Assembly (NCBI GenBank): GCA_963921825.1
Contig: OY997594.1
Coordinates: 34,950,956 to 35,014,955 of the forward strand
Direction of reading: 5' to 3'
Length of the DNA: 64,000 nucleotides
DNA from: Erodium maritimum
Taxonomy: Eukaryota > Streptophyta > Magnoliopsida > Geraniales > Geraniaceae
Shown in pieces: positions 21,040 through 32,000 of this stretch. Below the pieces are notes generated by a model. That model made no database searches and was not told the DNA's origin. It saw only the letters and a program-made list of their open reading frames with translations. The first letter of the stretch is position 1; every line of letters begins with the position of its first letter. The position numbers and the translations under genes are program-made.

Positions 21040-22370
21040 CAGGGCCGACCCTTTGGATCCGGAGGCCTTAGGCAAAAAATTTAAAAGTGGCCTTTTGATA
21101 ATATATTATTTATTTTACTAAAATTATAATATACCAAAAAAATTATGAATAAATACAAGATTTATTTTGTATAAACAAATGAGTCTTTTTGCTTGAATTG
21201 CACTTAAAAATGACATAACAAAAAAACAGTTTAAATTTAACAATTAAACTTGTCTTTTTAAGTTTAGCAAGTTTATATAACAATCTTATATGAGTTATCT
21301 AAATCACTAAAGAACTTACCGAGAAAGAAGATTGAGAATGAGGTGAATACTTTGGTTTTGATAAAAGAATAGAACAAGAAAATACAACCTAGAAGGAATT
21401 TCGTCAGAAATCCTCCCTAAGCCCCGGCGGCTTTTTGCCCTCCTTTGTCTCGTCTCTCTCTTCTCTATATTCTTCCCCTTTTGTAATTCCCTCGGGATTT
21501 TATCGAGTGGAATAAAATTAGTGTTTTTCATTGATAAAAAAAAGACCAAGCATAGATTAATTTTCTCAGTCCTACTAACTCAAAACTATCATGATAATTA
21601 TAAGGCCTAATATAAATAAACATCAAAATACACTATAATCCTCCTTAAAATTTACCACTAAACACAATCTTCATCCAATAACGCATGTGCTATGTCCTTG
21701 TCTTTACATGCAAGGCCATTCTTGTTCTACCCCTATAAGATTGATACAAGAGTCTTTGATGATGCTTGGCATCTCAAAATGCCACCAGCTCATTAAGTTC
21801 GTGTGTGTATATATGTGTATCAGAATAATAGGTGCACACAACCCACTTAACAAGCATGTATACTAGCTAATATTTATTAGTTTTTCATCATAATATATCA
21901 TTATACTTTCAAGAGGAGTCAAATATTAACAGGACAAGAAATATGGTTACCTGTTGGCTACAAAAATCCAGACAATACAAATAATACATGAATAGGCATT
22001 AAGATTCATGAAACCTTTAGCAAAACAAGCCTCATCAAGTGTCAGATAGAAATCTCGGGCTGATCACAACACAATATGCAGACCTTAAGTTTCGCCATAT
22101 TTAGGGTAGTAGATTGGCAAGGAAGAAATAACGATGGTTTTAGGAAGAAAATATTTGTTGGCAAGAACAGCAATAACATTGGCTTTTTGGGGGGAATTCA
22201 CCTTACAGCTACGCGCTTGGGAAGTAGGGTTGTAGAGCTTAAATCATGTAGTTGACCGATGTTTTTATGGGCTTTACAGATAGGTCCATTGTTTTTTAAA
22301 ATCTGAGGCCTAGTTCGCATGGGAGGCCTTAGGCGACAGCCTAATCCGCCAAGTGGACGGGCGGGGCCTG
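21040..22370. mobile_element. Non-autonomous hAT element in the 3' LTR
   Basis: A 1331-bp insertion flanked by 8-bp duplications ATCGGGTG (21032-21039 and 22371-22378). Its ends are inverted and imperfect: CAGGGCCGACCC left, and GGGCGGGGCCTG right. The other LTR copy shows the uninterrupted site with one ATCGGGTG at about 12972-12979. The 8-bp duplication and CAGGG-type termini define hAT. No transposase is seen. An inner GGCCTTAGGC block also recurs inverted near both ends. Confidence 0.93.
21310..21544 (+). mobile_element. Possible short LINE or SINE 3' end inside the hAT element
   Basis: The stretch ends in GGAATAAAATTAGTG, then CATTGATAAAAAAAAGA. TTGATAAAAAAA is how several LINEs in this window end (33249, 48148, 61558). 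No target duplication was recognised, so the left boundary is a guess. Confidence 0.35.
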
Positions 22371-22481
22371 ATCGGGTGAATGATAGACCGATGAAGTGTG
22401 ATTGGTAAGTATGATGGTAAGTGTAATTGTGGGTATGAATCCCGTGTGGTGTGTATTGATGAACGTGTGTATTTCTGACAT

Positions 22482-22722
22482 TGGTTATTGAGCCTGCGGG
22501 CAATGGTTATGGACCCTGCGGGGCGTTGGTTATTGAGCATGCGGGCAATGGTTATGGACCTCTGCGGGGCATTGGTTATTGAGCCTGCGGGCAATGGTTA
22601 TGGACCCTGCGGGGCGTTGGTTATTGAGCCTGCGGGCATTGATTATGGGACCCTGCAGGGCATTCATTATTGGACCCTGCGGGGCATTGGTTACTGGACC
22701 CTACGGGGATTGATTACTTGTT
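22482..22722. repeat. 45-bp LTR minisatellite, 3' LTR copy
   Basis: The same unit as at 13081-13375 with fewer repeats and different variants, showing that copy number has changed in one or both LTRs since they formed. Confidence 0.85.
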
Positions 22723-23653
22723 GTTTCACCCGAGTGTATGCGTCCTGCGGGAGCATTACCTTGGTTCCCTATGACATATGGCCCTTTGGAGACGTTTCCG
22801 AGAATCCCGACGATAAGCGCCCTCAGGGGTTGTTACCGGTATTCTCGACGCTATACGTCTTTGTGATGTCATGCGTCTCCTCTAGACCGAGGGAAAATCC
22901 GACATGACACAACGAGCATTGTGGATCGGAGGGTGGTGACTTCATGTCCCACGGCATAAATTGAACGCCCTATCCTTTATTGATTATTTGAGAAGTGCAT
23001 TGATACCCTTATTTTCCTATGATTATTGTTGACTCTTGAAAGTGATAAATACTCGTTTTACTCCTGTATTTCAATGCATTCGCAGTTCTTCGTATTTGAG
23101 ATTCGAACTAGAATTGTGAAATCCTATTTGCAAACTAAAAGGATGCCTGGTTATGCATTTTCCCTACTGAGTGTAAGCTCACCCCTATCTGTTTATGACT
23201 GTTTTACAGGTTTGCGTGATGAGTAGTGGACTCGAGGCTCGGGAGCTTCTATGGTCTGGGTGCTATTTCTTTAGAGACGTTTGGTCATATTTTTGTTGGT
23301 CATGAACCTTGGTTAACGAATTTACTATGAGTTTATGAACCTTTTGTTAAGGGATTTATTATACGTATTACTTGAGACATTTGGATTGAATTAAAGCTGG
23401 AGGATTTTATTGTTTTATGATATTTTACTGTTATACTTGTCTCTTCCTTAAGTCACGTCTCGAGTCCGGTCAAAACCGGATTTGGGGCGTGACAAGGACA
23501 ATGGTCCTCTTTTTGATTCCATTCCTTCCTTTCATATGTAATTCTTCTTGTTGCTCACCGTACTAAATATTATTGATCCATTCTCCACATCAATTAAAGT
23601 CCTTGTTGTGGCAAAAACGGTCTCCCCAAAATAAGGGGAGTCGCATGATTCTC

Positions 23654-23974
23654 TTACATGTCTAGAACTACAAAAGCAACAGGATAGATAAATTCTCCTA
23701 CCTTTACTAACACATCTTCAACAATTGCCCTAGGGTATTTAGTTGACATGTCTGCTAACTGTAGAGTAATCGAAGATGGTGTTGATTCATCCCCAAGTCC
23801 TAGATTCTTAAATACTGAAAATGGCGTAGGATTTACACTCGCTCCTAGATCACATAAGGATTTATCAAATGAAACTTTACCTATCTCACATGGAATGGTG
23901 AAACTATTAGGATCCTTCAGTTTAGGGGGTAACTTATTTAATAATATGGCAGAACATTCCTCAGTCAAATTCAC
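23654..23974 (-). pseudogene. Tat/Athila-like aspartic protease
   Basis: A 106-residue open frame. Upstream sequence reads LPPKLKDPNSFTIPCEIG, then the active-site region LCDLGASVN, the form of D-T-G used by Tat/Athila proteases, then ITLQLADMSTKYPRAIVEDV, VKVGEFIYPVAFVVLDM. The last segment corresponds to the second half of the pepsin fold. This block is well preserved but has no intact downstream enzymes. An adjoining frame at 23961-24209 carries a typical pre-protease linker (FNVFRRLDINITFLEAITQM). Confidence 0.82.
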
Positions 23975-24799
23975 AATCTCTCCATCTAATAATTTCCTCT
24001 TGCCAGCTAATAACTTTTTTCAAGAATTGAGCGATTTTAGGCATTTGAGTTATAGCTTCAAGAAAAGTAATGTTAATGTCAAGCCTCCTAAACACATTAA
24101 AAAATTTATCATATTGACTATCTGGCTTATTTTTCTTAATTACTGAAGGAAATGAGGGAGAAGGTGGAGTCCAAGTCTCTGAGTCAACCTTGGATTCCCT
24201 TACCTTCACACTGTGGCATGCATGTTGGCCTTTGTCTCTTGACCGTTTTTATTTGTAGCGAGCTCTTTGGTCTTTGGCAGATCAACTTCCGTGGACTTTT
24301 CTTGTCTTGAATTTTCAAGCTCTTTTCCACTTCTCAACATAATGGCATTCACGCTTTCTCTTGGATTGTTCACCGTGTCACTAGGTAGAGATCCTGGAGG
24401 TTTGACGTTTACTACGGTGACGACATGTCCCAGCTGAATCTGTATTGCTCTCTATATGTTATCTGACTCAACTTGTTTCCTAAGTAACTGCATTATCTTC
24501 TTGCCCTTTTCCTCTAACATTTGCATTACTTTCTTGTCTTTCTCCTTCTGTTGTTGCATCGTTCTCTTGTCCTTCTCCTCCTATTGTTGCATCATTCTCG
24601 ACATTAAATCAGTTGGGTCATGTCTTTGATTACCTTGATTCTGTCGAGGATTTCTCTACTGGTTGTCCTGATTCTAAGGTCTTTGATTGAACCTAGGAGG
24701 TGTTGGATTTTGGTTTCGCAGATTCTAGTCTCCTCCCCATTTGAACTCAGGGAGATCTTTCCAACCCTCACTATAAGTGTTGGAGTAAGGGTCATACTT

Positions 24800-25870
24800 C
24801 CTCTCTTGTTTGTTGTTATGGTTCACCTAGTTAGCCTCCTTAGCATGAGATCCTTGCATCCCTATTACACAATTCAGTGGATCAGGTTGTGGTGCTTTTC
24901 CCTGCATGCCAGCAATCATCAACCTCATTTCTTTTAATTGCTTCATGACTTGATTTATCTCTCCAGATGAGCTGACTGAATTGATTGAAGAACCTTCAGG
25001 TCCTCTTTCATAATGCCAAGCATCATTGGCCATGATAGTTTCTAGAATCTCTTGGCATTTCTCAAGAGTGTGCTTGGCGAACGAGCCACCATATGCGGCG
25101 TTCATCTCTTCTTGACTTGCCCTGTTCAACCCTTGGTAGAATGTCTGCAGCTGCAACCACAACTCTTTTCCATGATGAGGACACATCCTCATCAGTTATT
25201 GATATCTCTCTCAAGCTTCTGCCAATGACTAGAAATTTGATTGAGCAAAATTCTGGATCTTGGATCTGAATTCCCTAGTCTTCCTCGGCTAGAAAAAAAC
25301 TAGCTAGAAACCTTCATGCTAGATCGGCCCATGTTGTAATAGTATGGTGAGGCAGGTTTGTGATCCATTATGCTGCGTTCTCTTTTAAGGTAAACTCGAA
25401 GAGTCTTAGTCTAACTACATCTTCTGTCACTCTACTATACCTGAAAGTAGAACAAATAGAGAGAAATTTAGTTACATACGCGATAAGATTGGGATTCGTA
25501 GCTGGATTCCCGTTAAATTGGTTTTGCATAAGTAAATTAATGAGATAAGTTTTAATCTCGAAATGGTGAGCTTCCACTGCTGGTGCTTGAATGCTCTGAT
25601 GTAGGTTGTTGGTATGAGGTGTGCCATAATTACAGAGGTATCTTGGTGGCCCTTCAACTACTACAGGTTCCAGTAGGGGCTCTCGCTACATCACCTGGTT
25701 ATTCGGCTGCCCCACTCGTGCATTCTGCCTAGTGGCTTCAGCTCCCTAATTTTCCATTGTATCTGAGTTGCTACTTCTCTTACCGACTTTCTTCTTTAAC
25801 TCTCCTACTTCTCTTAGATTTGTATCACTAACCGAATCTCTTGGAGTGGATTTAGATCTTGTAAACATAA
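24800..25870 (-). pseudogene. Tat/Athila-like gag, broken into several frames
   Basis: Leftward from about 25870: a Met-Phe-Thr-Arg start, then FEIKTYLINLLMQNQFNGNP, FLSICSTFRYSRVTEDVVRL and RLFEFTLKENAA (25368-25577), then KELWLQLQTFYQGLN, AYGGSFAKHTLEKCQEILE and an NDAWHYERG segment (24827-25192). These are the hallmark blocks of the retrotransposon Gag domain in this lineage. Stops and frameshifts separate them. A low-complexity hydrophilic part follows to about 24300. Confidence 0.82.
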
Positions 25871-25985
25871 ATTAACTTTAACAACAAGCACAAGATGAGA
25901 ACGGAATGTAAAAAAAATCAAAAGATAGATAAATAAGTGAAATAGTCGTAACACAACTTAATAGAAAAGGTTGGCTCAATTTCTC

Positions 25986-26001
25986 CCTGACAACGGCGCC
26001 A
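25986..26001 (-). other. Primer binding site of Tat-like element A
   Basis: On the minus strand TGGCGCCGTTGTCAGG follows the LTR end after five bases. Tat/Athila elements have TGGCGCCGTTGCCGG here, usually ascribed to tRNA-Asp; two mismatches are present. The tRNA assignment rests on memory of the family. Confidence 0.75.
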
Positions 26002-26006
26002 TTAAT

Positions 26007-27396
26007 TGACGCCCTGCGGTTTTAGCACAACATATGGCACGACAAACGTGCCGATCATCAAGTAGTATTTCGGGATTTTACGTTTTGAGTTATCGAACGC
26101 AAAAGAGCACAAGCCAAACAAATCCTATTTAAAGCCGTTAATAAGCTATTCCGTTTAAAATATGTTTTTGGTGTTAAAACATGTAAAATGTGAACAGTAA
26201 ATTAAATGTGAGCAAGTACACAAGCGAAACAAGAATGAGTTCAAATCAGATAAAGTAGTAATCTAAGGTATGGGTTCTGAGAGACCGTTCCAATATACTA
26301 AATACCGATAGTGATGTGAAGTTGTCTAATTTTAAGGGGCAACGAACTATCTCTAAACTAGTCATAACTTCTCCTGTTTTTTCGGATCCTAATGAAATCT
26401 AACCATCTAGTTCTCCCGAATCAAAGGTGTAGGAAGGCCCAAAGCACTAAGTTCCTTGATAATTTCTAACTTTCGATAATAATCTGTGGCTATTGCAATT
26501 GTGTTAACCTAACAACCCCTAATCAAGATTTAAACCCAATTTATATTTGATTTTAGACCAATTGAAACCAGCATCTCCCGAGTGTTGGATTCCAATTCCC
26601 ATCAACTATCAAGCCTACGCGGGAGATAGAGCATTACAAACAAATCAAATATAAACCCTAAATTAGATCCAATCATTCACATTCATATGGAATTCAACAT
26701 ATTGGAGAACAAATCTCTAATCCCCCATAACCCTACATTATAGGGGTTTAGTTACTTATGGAAGAGGAAGAATAAGAAGCCATTAATGAACACAAACAAG
26801 CAAGCTTCATAATAAAAAAAAGTGTAGAGATCACAATACCCAATTCTGATTACAATGATGTTCTTAAATGCATTTAATCTCCTTTTCTCCTAGCTCTCAA
26901 CTATCCCTCCTCCTCGCTTAGCCCAAGTATAAGATAGCCCCATTCTAACCTAATTCTTCAGTTATAAAGGCCCAAAAATGAGTTTGAAATGAAACTGAAA
27001 CGAAGAGGGTAATTTTAGGCCTTTGCGCGCGTCGCGGGCAGTGTGTCGGCTCTGCATGCGGGTCCGTGACGGGCTCCATCACGGCTCCGGGTCATTGCCT
27101 GCGTGCGAGCAGAGAGCCTTGGCTCAATTTTCAGCAATTTGTCGTCGTTTCTATACCGGCTCCGCATGAGGGTCCATGACGGGCTCCATGCCAGCTCCGG
27201 CTCCTAGTCCGTATCAGAGAAATGCTTTAGAATTCTTCTTTTTTGGTGGATTTTTTGTCCTATTCCGCTCCAAGGACTAATAACTAAGAGCCAAACTGAA
27301 AACACGTAAAATATAGGATAATGAGATTGAAACGGGGCTAATTTTACTCATAAAATCCCCTAAATATGGCACTTTTAGTGTTAAGATGTGACTGCA
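26007..27396 (-). repeat. LTR A of Tat-like elements
   Basis: On the plus strand it runs from TGACGCCCTGCGG to GATGTGACTGCA, about 1390 bp with TG...CA ends. The inner end carries the family mark GTGCCGATCATCAAGTAGTA (also CATACCGGTCGTCAAGTAGTA in LTR B). It separates two antisense internal regions, so it serves both as 3' LTR of element B and as 5' LTR of element A. A GC-rich block with two related copies lies at about 27040-27095 and 27160-27215. The outer end is inferred from resemblance to LTR B and is less certain. Confidence 0.65.
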
Positions 27397-28213
27397 TTAG
27401 CCTCCCAACAAGAGCATGTGTTTAGCTTCGTTAGCTCGACGAGAAGGAGGCTCAATCAAGAGGCCTCACACAAATATCATACTTCCATTGCATCATTTTC
27501 CTTAAATGTGAGTGCAAACACGAGAAAAGAAATACAATGTAGCATAAGATTCTTTTCCTTGAGTTCTGTAAAAGTTTCAAACTCAATGCTAACTTCATCA
27601 AGCTTGCATGAACAAAATAATTATGATTTTTCTCATCTTGGCATAAATTGATAGGAGTATGAATTCCATGAAGCAAAAAATTCTCATGACAACAAGGGTC
27701 AAGAGCATCTACTACAATAGAGTAAAATCTCACAAACGGAGAATGATGACTAGCAAATACGTCACAAGAATTTACACTTCATATTAAAAACTCTATGCTC
27801 AACGTCAAATTTAAAAACCAATGGGATTGGTCGAATAGAGAGAGTTGATTTGTTAGCATCTAAAAATTAATCTCCCACACTAAAGGAAATTTTGACATCA
27901 TGCTCGATGTCTAGCAAAATAAAATCAATGGGAGATTCAAATACAACTCCTCTCTTGAGTGCATATTCCATAGTACCTCTTGGATAACTAATACATCTGT
28001 TAACCAACTCTATGGATACTATGGGAATATTTGGCTCAACAAGATTTTGTCAACTACTTTCTACAACTTTATAATCATTATTGACATCTACAGAATTCAA
28101 AGCATCAAAACTACATGGAGATGGAATAGATATTGTACAAGAGGAATAAAAACTTGATACCTCACATTCCACACTTACCTCTAAACTCATGGTTGAATCA
28201 TGAGTTTCTTGAT
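27397..28213 (-). other. 3' internal region of Tat-like element B
   Basis: Contains the third copy of the signature CCTCCCAAC...GTTAGCTCGACG near LTR A, then a minus-strand frame (27452-27733) with HTPINLCQDEKNHNYFVHAS, and around 27760-28200 more peptide-like antisense sequence with stops. I take these as decayed non-enzymatic ORF or 3' UTR. No pol domain is present between gag-like B and LTR A. Confidence 0.5.
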
Positions 28214-28693
28214 CTATTTGTCACATAAGTGCTCGGAATGATCTTCCTCAAAGTGAATTGCTCGATCGTGTAAAACTCTCTCATTTACCACTTTCATGAA
28301 ATAATGCATTTGTTGTTGGAATAGTCTATTCCTTGCTTTTGCTTTTCTTATTTTCTCCGCTTCTTCCTTCTCATGGTCCATTCTCTCTGCTTCTTCCTTC
28401 TCACGGTCCATTTCTTTCTTAATTCTTTCTTCTTGTATTTCCTTATCATGGTCCAATTCATGTTGCATGAAACCGAGAAAAGCTTCTTCAATTTGCGACA
28501 TCTTCTCATTTGTCAATTGTGCTTCAACTTGATAACTTAGATCAAAAATGGAAGCGTCCTCCCAATATTTACTATATGAACTTGAATGCACCAAATACTC
28601 ACAATTGTAGTTATAATGATAAGTTCCACAAAAATCACAATACACAGTATCACAATACCAATTCTCCATACAAGTTATAATGCAATGAATCAA
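28214..28693 (-). pseudogene. Gag-like or leader ORF of Tat-like element B
   Basis: A 159-residue open frame starting less than 100 bp after the primer site. It has a Cys/His cluster (YCDFCGTYHYNYNCEYL) resembling a divergent zinc finger, then a strongly charged helix-like stretch of EERIKKEMDREKEEAERMD type, likely coiled coil. Similar short Cys/His proteins occur at the start of some Tat-lineage elements, but I cannot name it. It is the only intact frame in this element. Confidence 0.5.
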
Positions 28694-28770
28694 CTAAACA
28701 AATATATATAAAAGAAATGAAATAGTCTACACACGAACTATGAATATATCAGAGTTGCCTTAGTTGTTCC

Positions 28771-28785
28771 CTGGCAACGGCGCCA
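28771..28785 (-). other. Primer binding site of Tat-like element B
   Basis: On the minus strand TGGCGCCGTTGCCAG lies a few bases inside LTR B, closer to the family form than the site at 25986-26001. Confidence 0.78.
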
Positions 28786-29038
28786 TTAATTTGACACCTT
28801 GAGAATTAACTCTCAGAATGACACGACAAGCATACCGGTCGTCAAGTAGTATTCATGGTTGAGTCCGAGTTATTATACCCAAGGAAGAAATTAGACAAGC
28901 ACTTTAATTAGTTAATCTGTTTGTCAAGCTACTTCTCAAAGTATGTTTGGTTTTGTTTTAGAAATAATGTTTCGATGCAATTATGAAATAATGTAAATGA
29001 ATAGACAATAAATAAACAATGTCACAAGTGGTTTGTAA

Positions 29039-32000
29039 TCATGTAGAGAAAAAAGTCTAGAGAGAGAGGCTCTCTGCCTTCTCTCTAGACGTTCGAAACC
29101 CTACTGCTCAGGCCCGTCGCTCCTCCTCCCTTGCACACCGCCGGTGATCTCCTCCTCCTTGGAGGTCACTGGCGGTGAACCTCACCTCGTCGCCCTCCTC
29201 TGTCACTCCTTCTCCCCTCCGTACTGCTTTCCCAATCTCCCCCGTTTCCCCTCGTGCCGGAATAGGTCAGATCTGGTCGTGGGTCGACCTTCCTCTTCGT
29301 CCCTGGAGAGGATCGTCGCGGATCTGGCCTTTTCTCACCGTAGCCATCCCTTTTTCCTTTCTTTCCTCCCTCCGGCGAAGCTCATGTGGCTTTTTTCTTC
29401 TTCGATAGAGGTGTCTTCTTCAGATCCGGAAGTGGGACACCTTCTATGCCGCTTCGTGTAAGAACCACTCCCGGTCAACGCTAGTCCAATCTGCAAAAAA
29501 CAGGAAAATTTAAAATTTTTGGACAGACGCTTAAATGAACCTAAATTTGACCCGAGGGTCATACCGAACTTAAGTTGACCCCGATATCGACCAAAGTGAG
29601 TTCCGGGGGACTCAGGGCAACTTTCTGACCAATTTGGGAAAGGTTGACTTTTTGCTGGAAAAGTCAACCGAGCGGCGTTTTGGTCCGTTCGAGGTCCGTT
29701 TTGGATCCAAAAAGCTTAGCCGTCGTCGCAGCAGTCTTAGTTGAGCCGTTTCCTTGTAGCCCGCGAAGTTTCGTAATTTCTAGGAAAAAGTGCCCATTCA
29801 GGGCCCGAAACGGACGAATTTCGCGAATTTGATTGGAAAATATCTAAAAGATATTTTCCAAAAAGGTGTGGGACCCACTTGCCACATGTCACCAATGTGG
29901 TGGTGTTAGGTATATTGGACAAGACAAGAGAAGACTATATAGTGTTAGTTTTGTAATTAAGTATTATATTGGATTTTTAAAACAAAACAAAAAGGGGAAA
30001 ACTTGGTGTGTTCGACCACTTTGTGAAAAAGGGAGAGGTTTTTGGAGAGAGAAAGTGGAGAGAAGAAAGAGAAGGAGAAAAGAGAAAAGGAGAAGAAATG
30101 GTTGGAGTTTTGTGATTTCCCGACGATCCAACCGGCGGATCGTCTCAACGATAAAAGAATCGAGCTCACATAGACATTCTCTACGGTGAGCACCTAACCG
30201 ATTTTCGTTTTGGTACGTTTGAATTTTAGGGTTTGAGTTTAAATGGTTTTATTATGGTTGAGTTAAGGTGTGGGGTTCGTTAGGAACGCTTTGGGGCGAA
30301 AAGGAACATTTTTCGTTGTGGCAGTGTGGGGCCCACTTGGTCGGGCCTCGGGTTTTTCGTGTTCGGGTGGTCTTGTATGATCCCCGAGTCGATAATTCAC
30401 ATCCGGATTGAATTATGGAATTAAATTGTAAAAGTTGTAATTGACGGGTTTAGAAACTTTAAACGCGAATTAAATTTCTCGGGAGTCGGAAACTGATTCC
30501 GTCGATTGCGTTGGAACCCTTGAATTATTCTAAGACCGTAGAAACGAAAACGGGAATTTTCGGAGCCCCGGAAGGACGTTTTCCAATCCCGGGCAGATTC
30601 GTCGGGTCGGGCGAAACGGGCCTTTCCGGGCCCATTATCGACAATGTCGAGTAATTGGGAAGTTTGGGAGTGATCGACATTGTCGGGGTTGAGTTTGGGC
30701 GTCAAATTCATTAAAATTCAGCTTTGTCTGCAAACTTAGAAAGTGTTTTAATTGTGATCTTGTTAGATCGTGCTGAGGACTGCAGAAAGGGAAAGCTAGG
30801 CGAGTGATCGTGTGCACGCCGGAGCTTGGTTGTGAACTTGTGGGAACGCATTACGAGGTAGGGAAATGTAGCCGGATCTCAGCCCTGACTAGGGAAATTT
30901 AACAGTAGAAATGCATGTGACACTTGGGTGTCGTGGGTTAAGTAAGTTTATCGAATATTAGAAAGGCAGGCGACACCGGGTGGTCTCGATGATACGGGAG
31001 CGTATCGAACAATAGAAATGCATGTGACACTTAGTAGTGTCGTAGGAGCAGTGAACTTTTGATATTAGAATTACTAGAGGCATTTGGTTATGCCCGGAGG
31101 TTGATTGTTTAATTTGTGTCTTGGGTGGCCATGAGAGCCCGTACTTTAATGTTTGTGTCTTGGGTGGCCATGAGAGCCCGTATATTACTGTTGTGTCTTG
31201 GGTGGCCATGAGAGCCCGTATTTTACTGTTGTGTCTTGAGTGGCCATGAGAGCCCGTATTTTACTGCTGTGTCTTGGGTGGCCATGAGAGCCCGTATTTT
31301 ACTGCTGTGTCTTGGGTGGCCATGAGAGCCCGTGTCCTTACTGTTGGTGTCTTGGGTGGCCATGAGTGCCCGTGGGGTTGTTGAACCCGTGTCTTTACTT
31401 TTGGTGTTTTGGGTGGCCTTGAGTGCCCGTGGGGTTGTTGAACCCGTGTTTTACCGTTGGTGTCTTGGGTGGCCATGAGTGCCTGTGGAGTGTCAAACCG
31501 GTGTTGTTGCTGTTTGTTGAACCTTGTTTGTGATTGTGATTGTTGTTACCTGAGGTTGGGGGCCCGCTTCATAATAACGGGGGTCCTGTGATCGCACGCG
31601 TCTGCATGTTCAGACGGGGTAGGGGGCCCGCCCGTGAGGAAAGGGGTCTTGGCCGCGCGTGCGTGGATAGGGGTGACAGGTCGACAGCCTGATCCGACTT
31701 TGTGTCAGGAAAAGTGCGACAGGTCGACCGCTTGGCATGACAGGGATCGATAAAGGGCGTGGGGGTTACTGAGCAGTTGGAGTGCGATCCTTTGTGATCT
31801 TGTTTGGTGTGCGATCCTTAGTGATCTTGGGTGTTGCGTGGTTATCTGTCGTGTCTTCGGACGAAGTCGTCAATCGTTGTGTCGGGTCTACATTATGGGT
31901 CCGAGTGTTGAGTCGGTTGAGGAAAGTAACTGTTTGTGTGTGTCAGTCGGGTTGTTGTTGGTGTTACCGGCATTGTCTGCTAAGTATGCCCTAGTCAGTC

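Larger units (their letters stand above)
11826..23494 (+). mobile_element. Decayed full-coding Ty3 chromovirus (Tekay/Del-like) with rearranged 5' end
   Basis: Order: 55-bp pol fragment, 5'-truncated LTR copy, two inverted LTR pieces, gag, protease, RT, RNase H, integrase, chromodomain-like tail, polypurine tract and a complete 3' LTR ending GTGACA at 23494. No primer binding site is present. The 3' LTR holds a hAT element. The whole block sits inside an antisense Tat-like element. Because the left end is a pol fragment rather than an LTR terminus, no target duplication can be defined. Many stops and frameshifts make it non-autonomous. Confidence 0.88.
19229..23494 (+). repeat. 3' LTR of the full chromovirus, interrupted by hAT
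   Basis: Begins TGTAAGAACC and ends GGGGCGTGACA. The gross length is 4266 bp; without the hAT and one target copy it is about 2.93 kb. It carries the 34-bp array (about 20121-20350), the 45-bp array (22482-22722) and a weaker version of the terminal hairpin (GAGTGTAAGCTCAC at 23169-23182) ahead of a TTTTACAGG acceptor-like sequence. The right flank at 23495 is Tat-like internal DNA. Confidence 0.9.
23495..26006 (-). mobile_element. Antisense Tat/Athila-like element A, 5' internal part
   Basis: Reading from 26006 leftward: a primer site just inside the LTR, a leader, gag and protease, then the chromovirus boundary at 23494/23495. The rest continues as the linker remnant left of 11826. No RT or integrase is found on either side, so the element was non-autonomous before it was split. 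Confidence 0.75.

Noticed and set aside
21316..21549. Transposase of the hAT element
   Set aside because: A 77-codon frame with no hAT dimerisation or zinc-finger motif; it overlaps a LINE-like 3' end.
24620..24937. Leu/Ser-rich membrane protein on the plus strand
   Set aside because: It is the antisense shadow of the Tat-like gag region.
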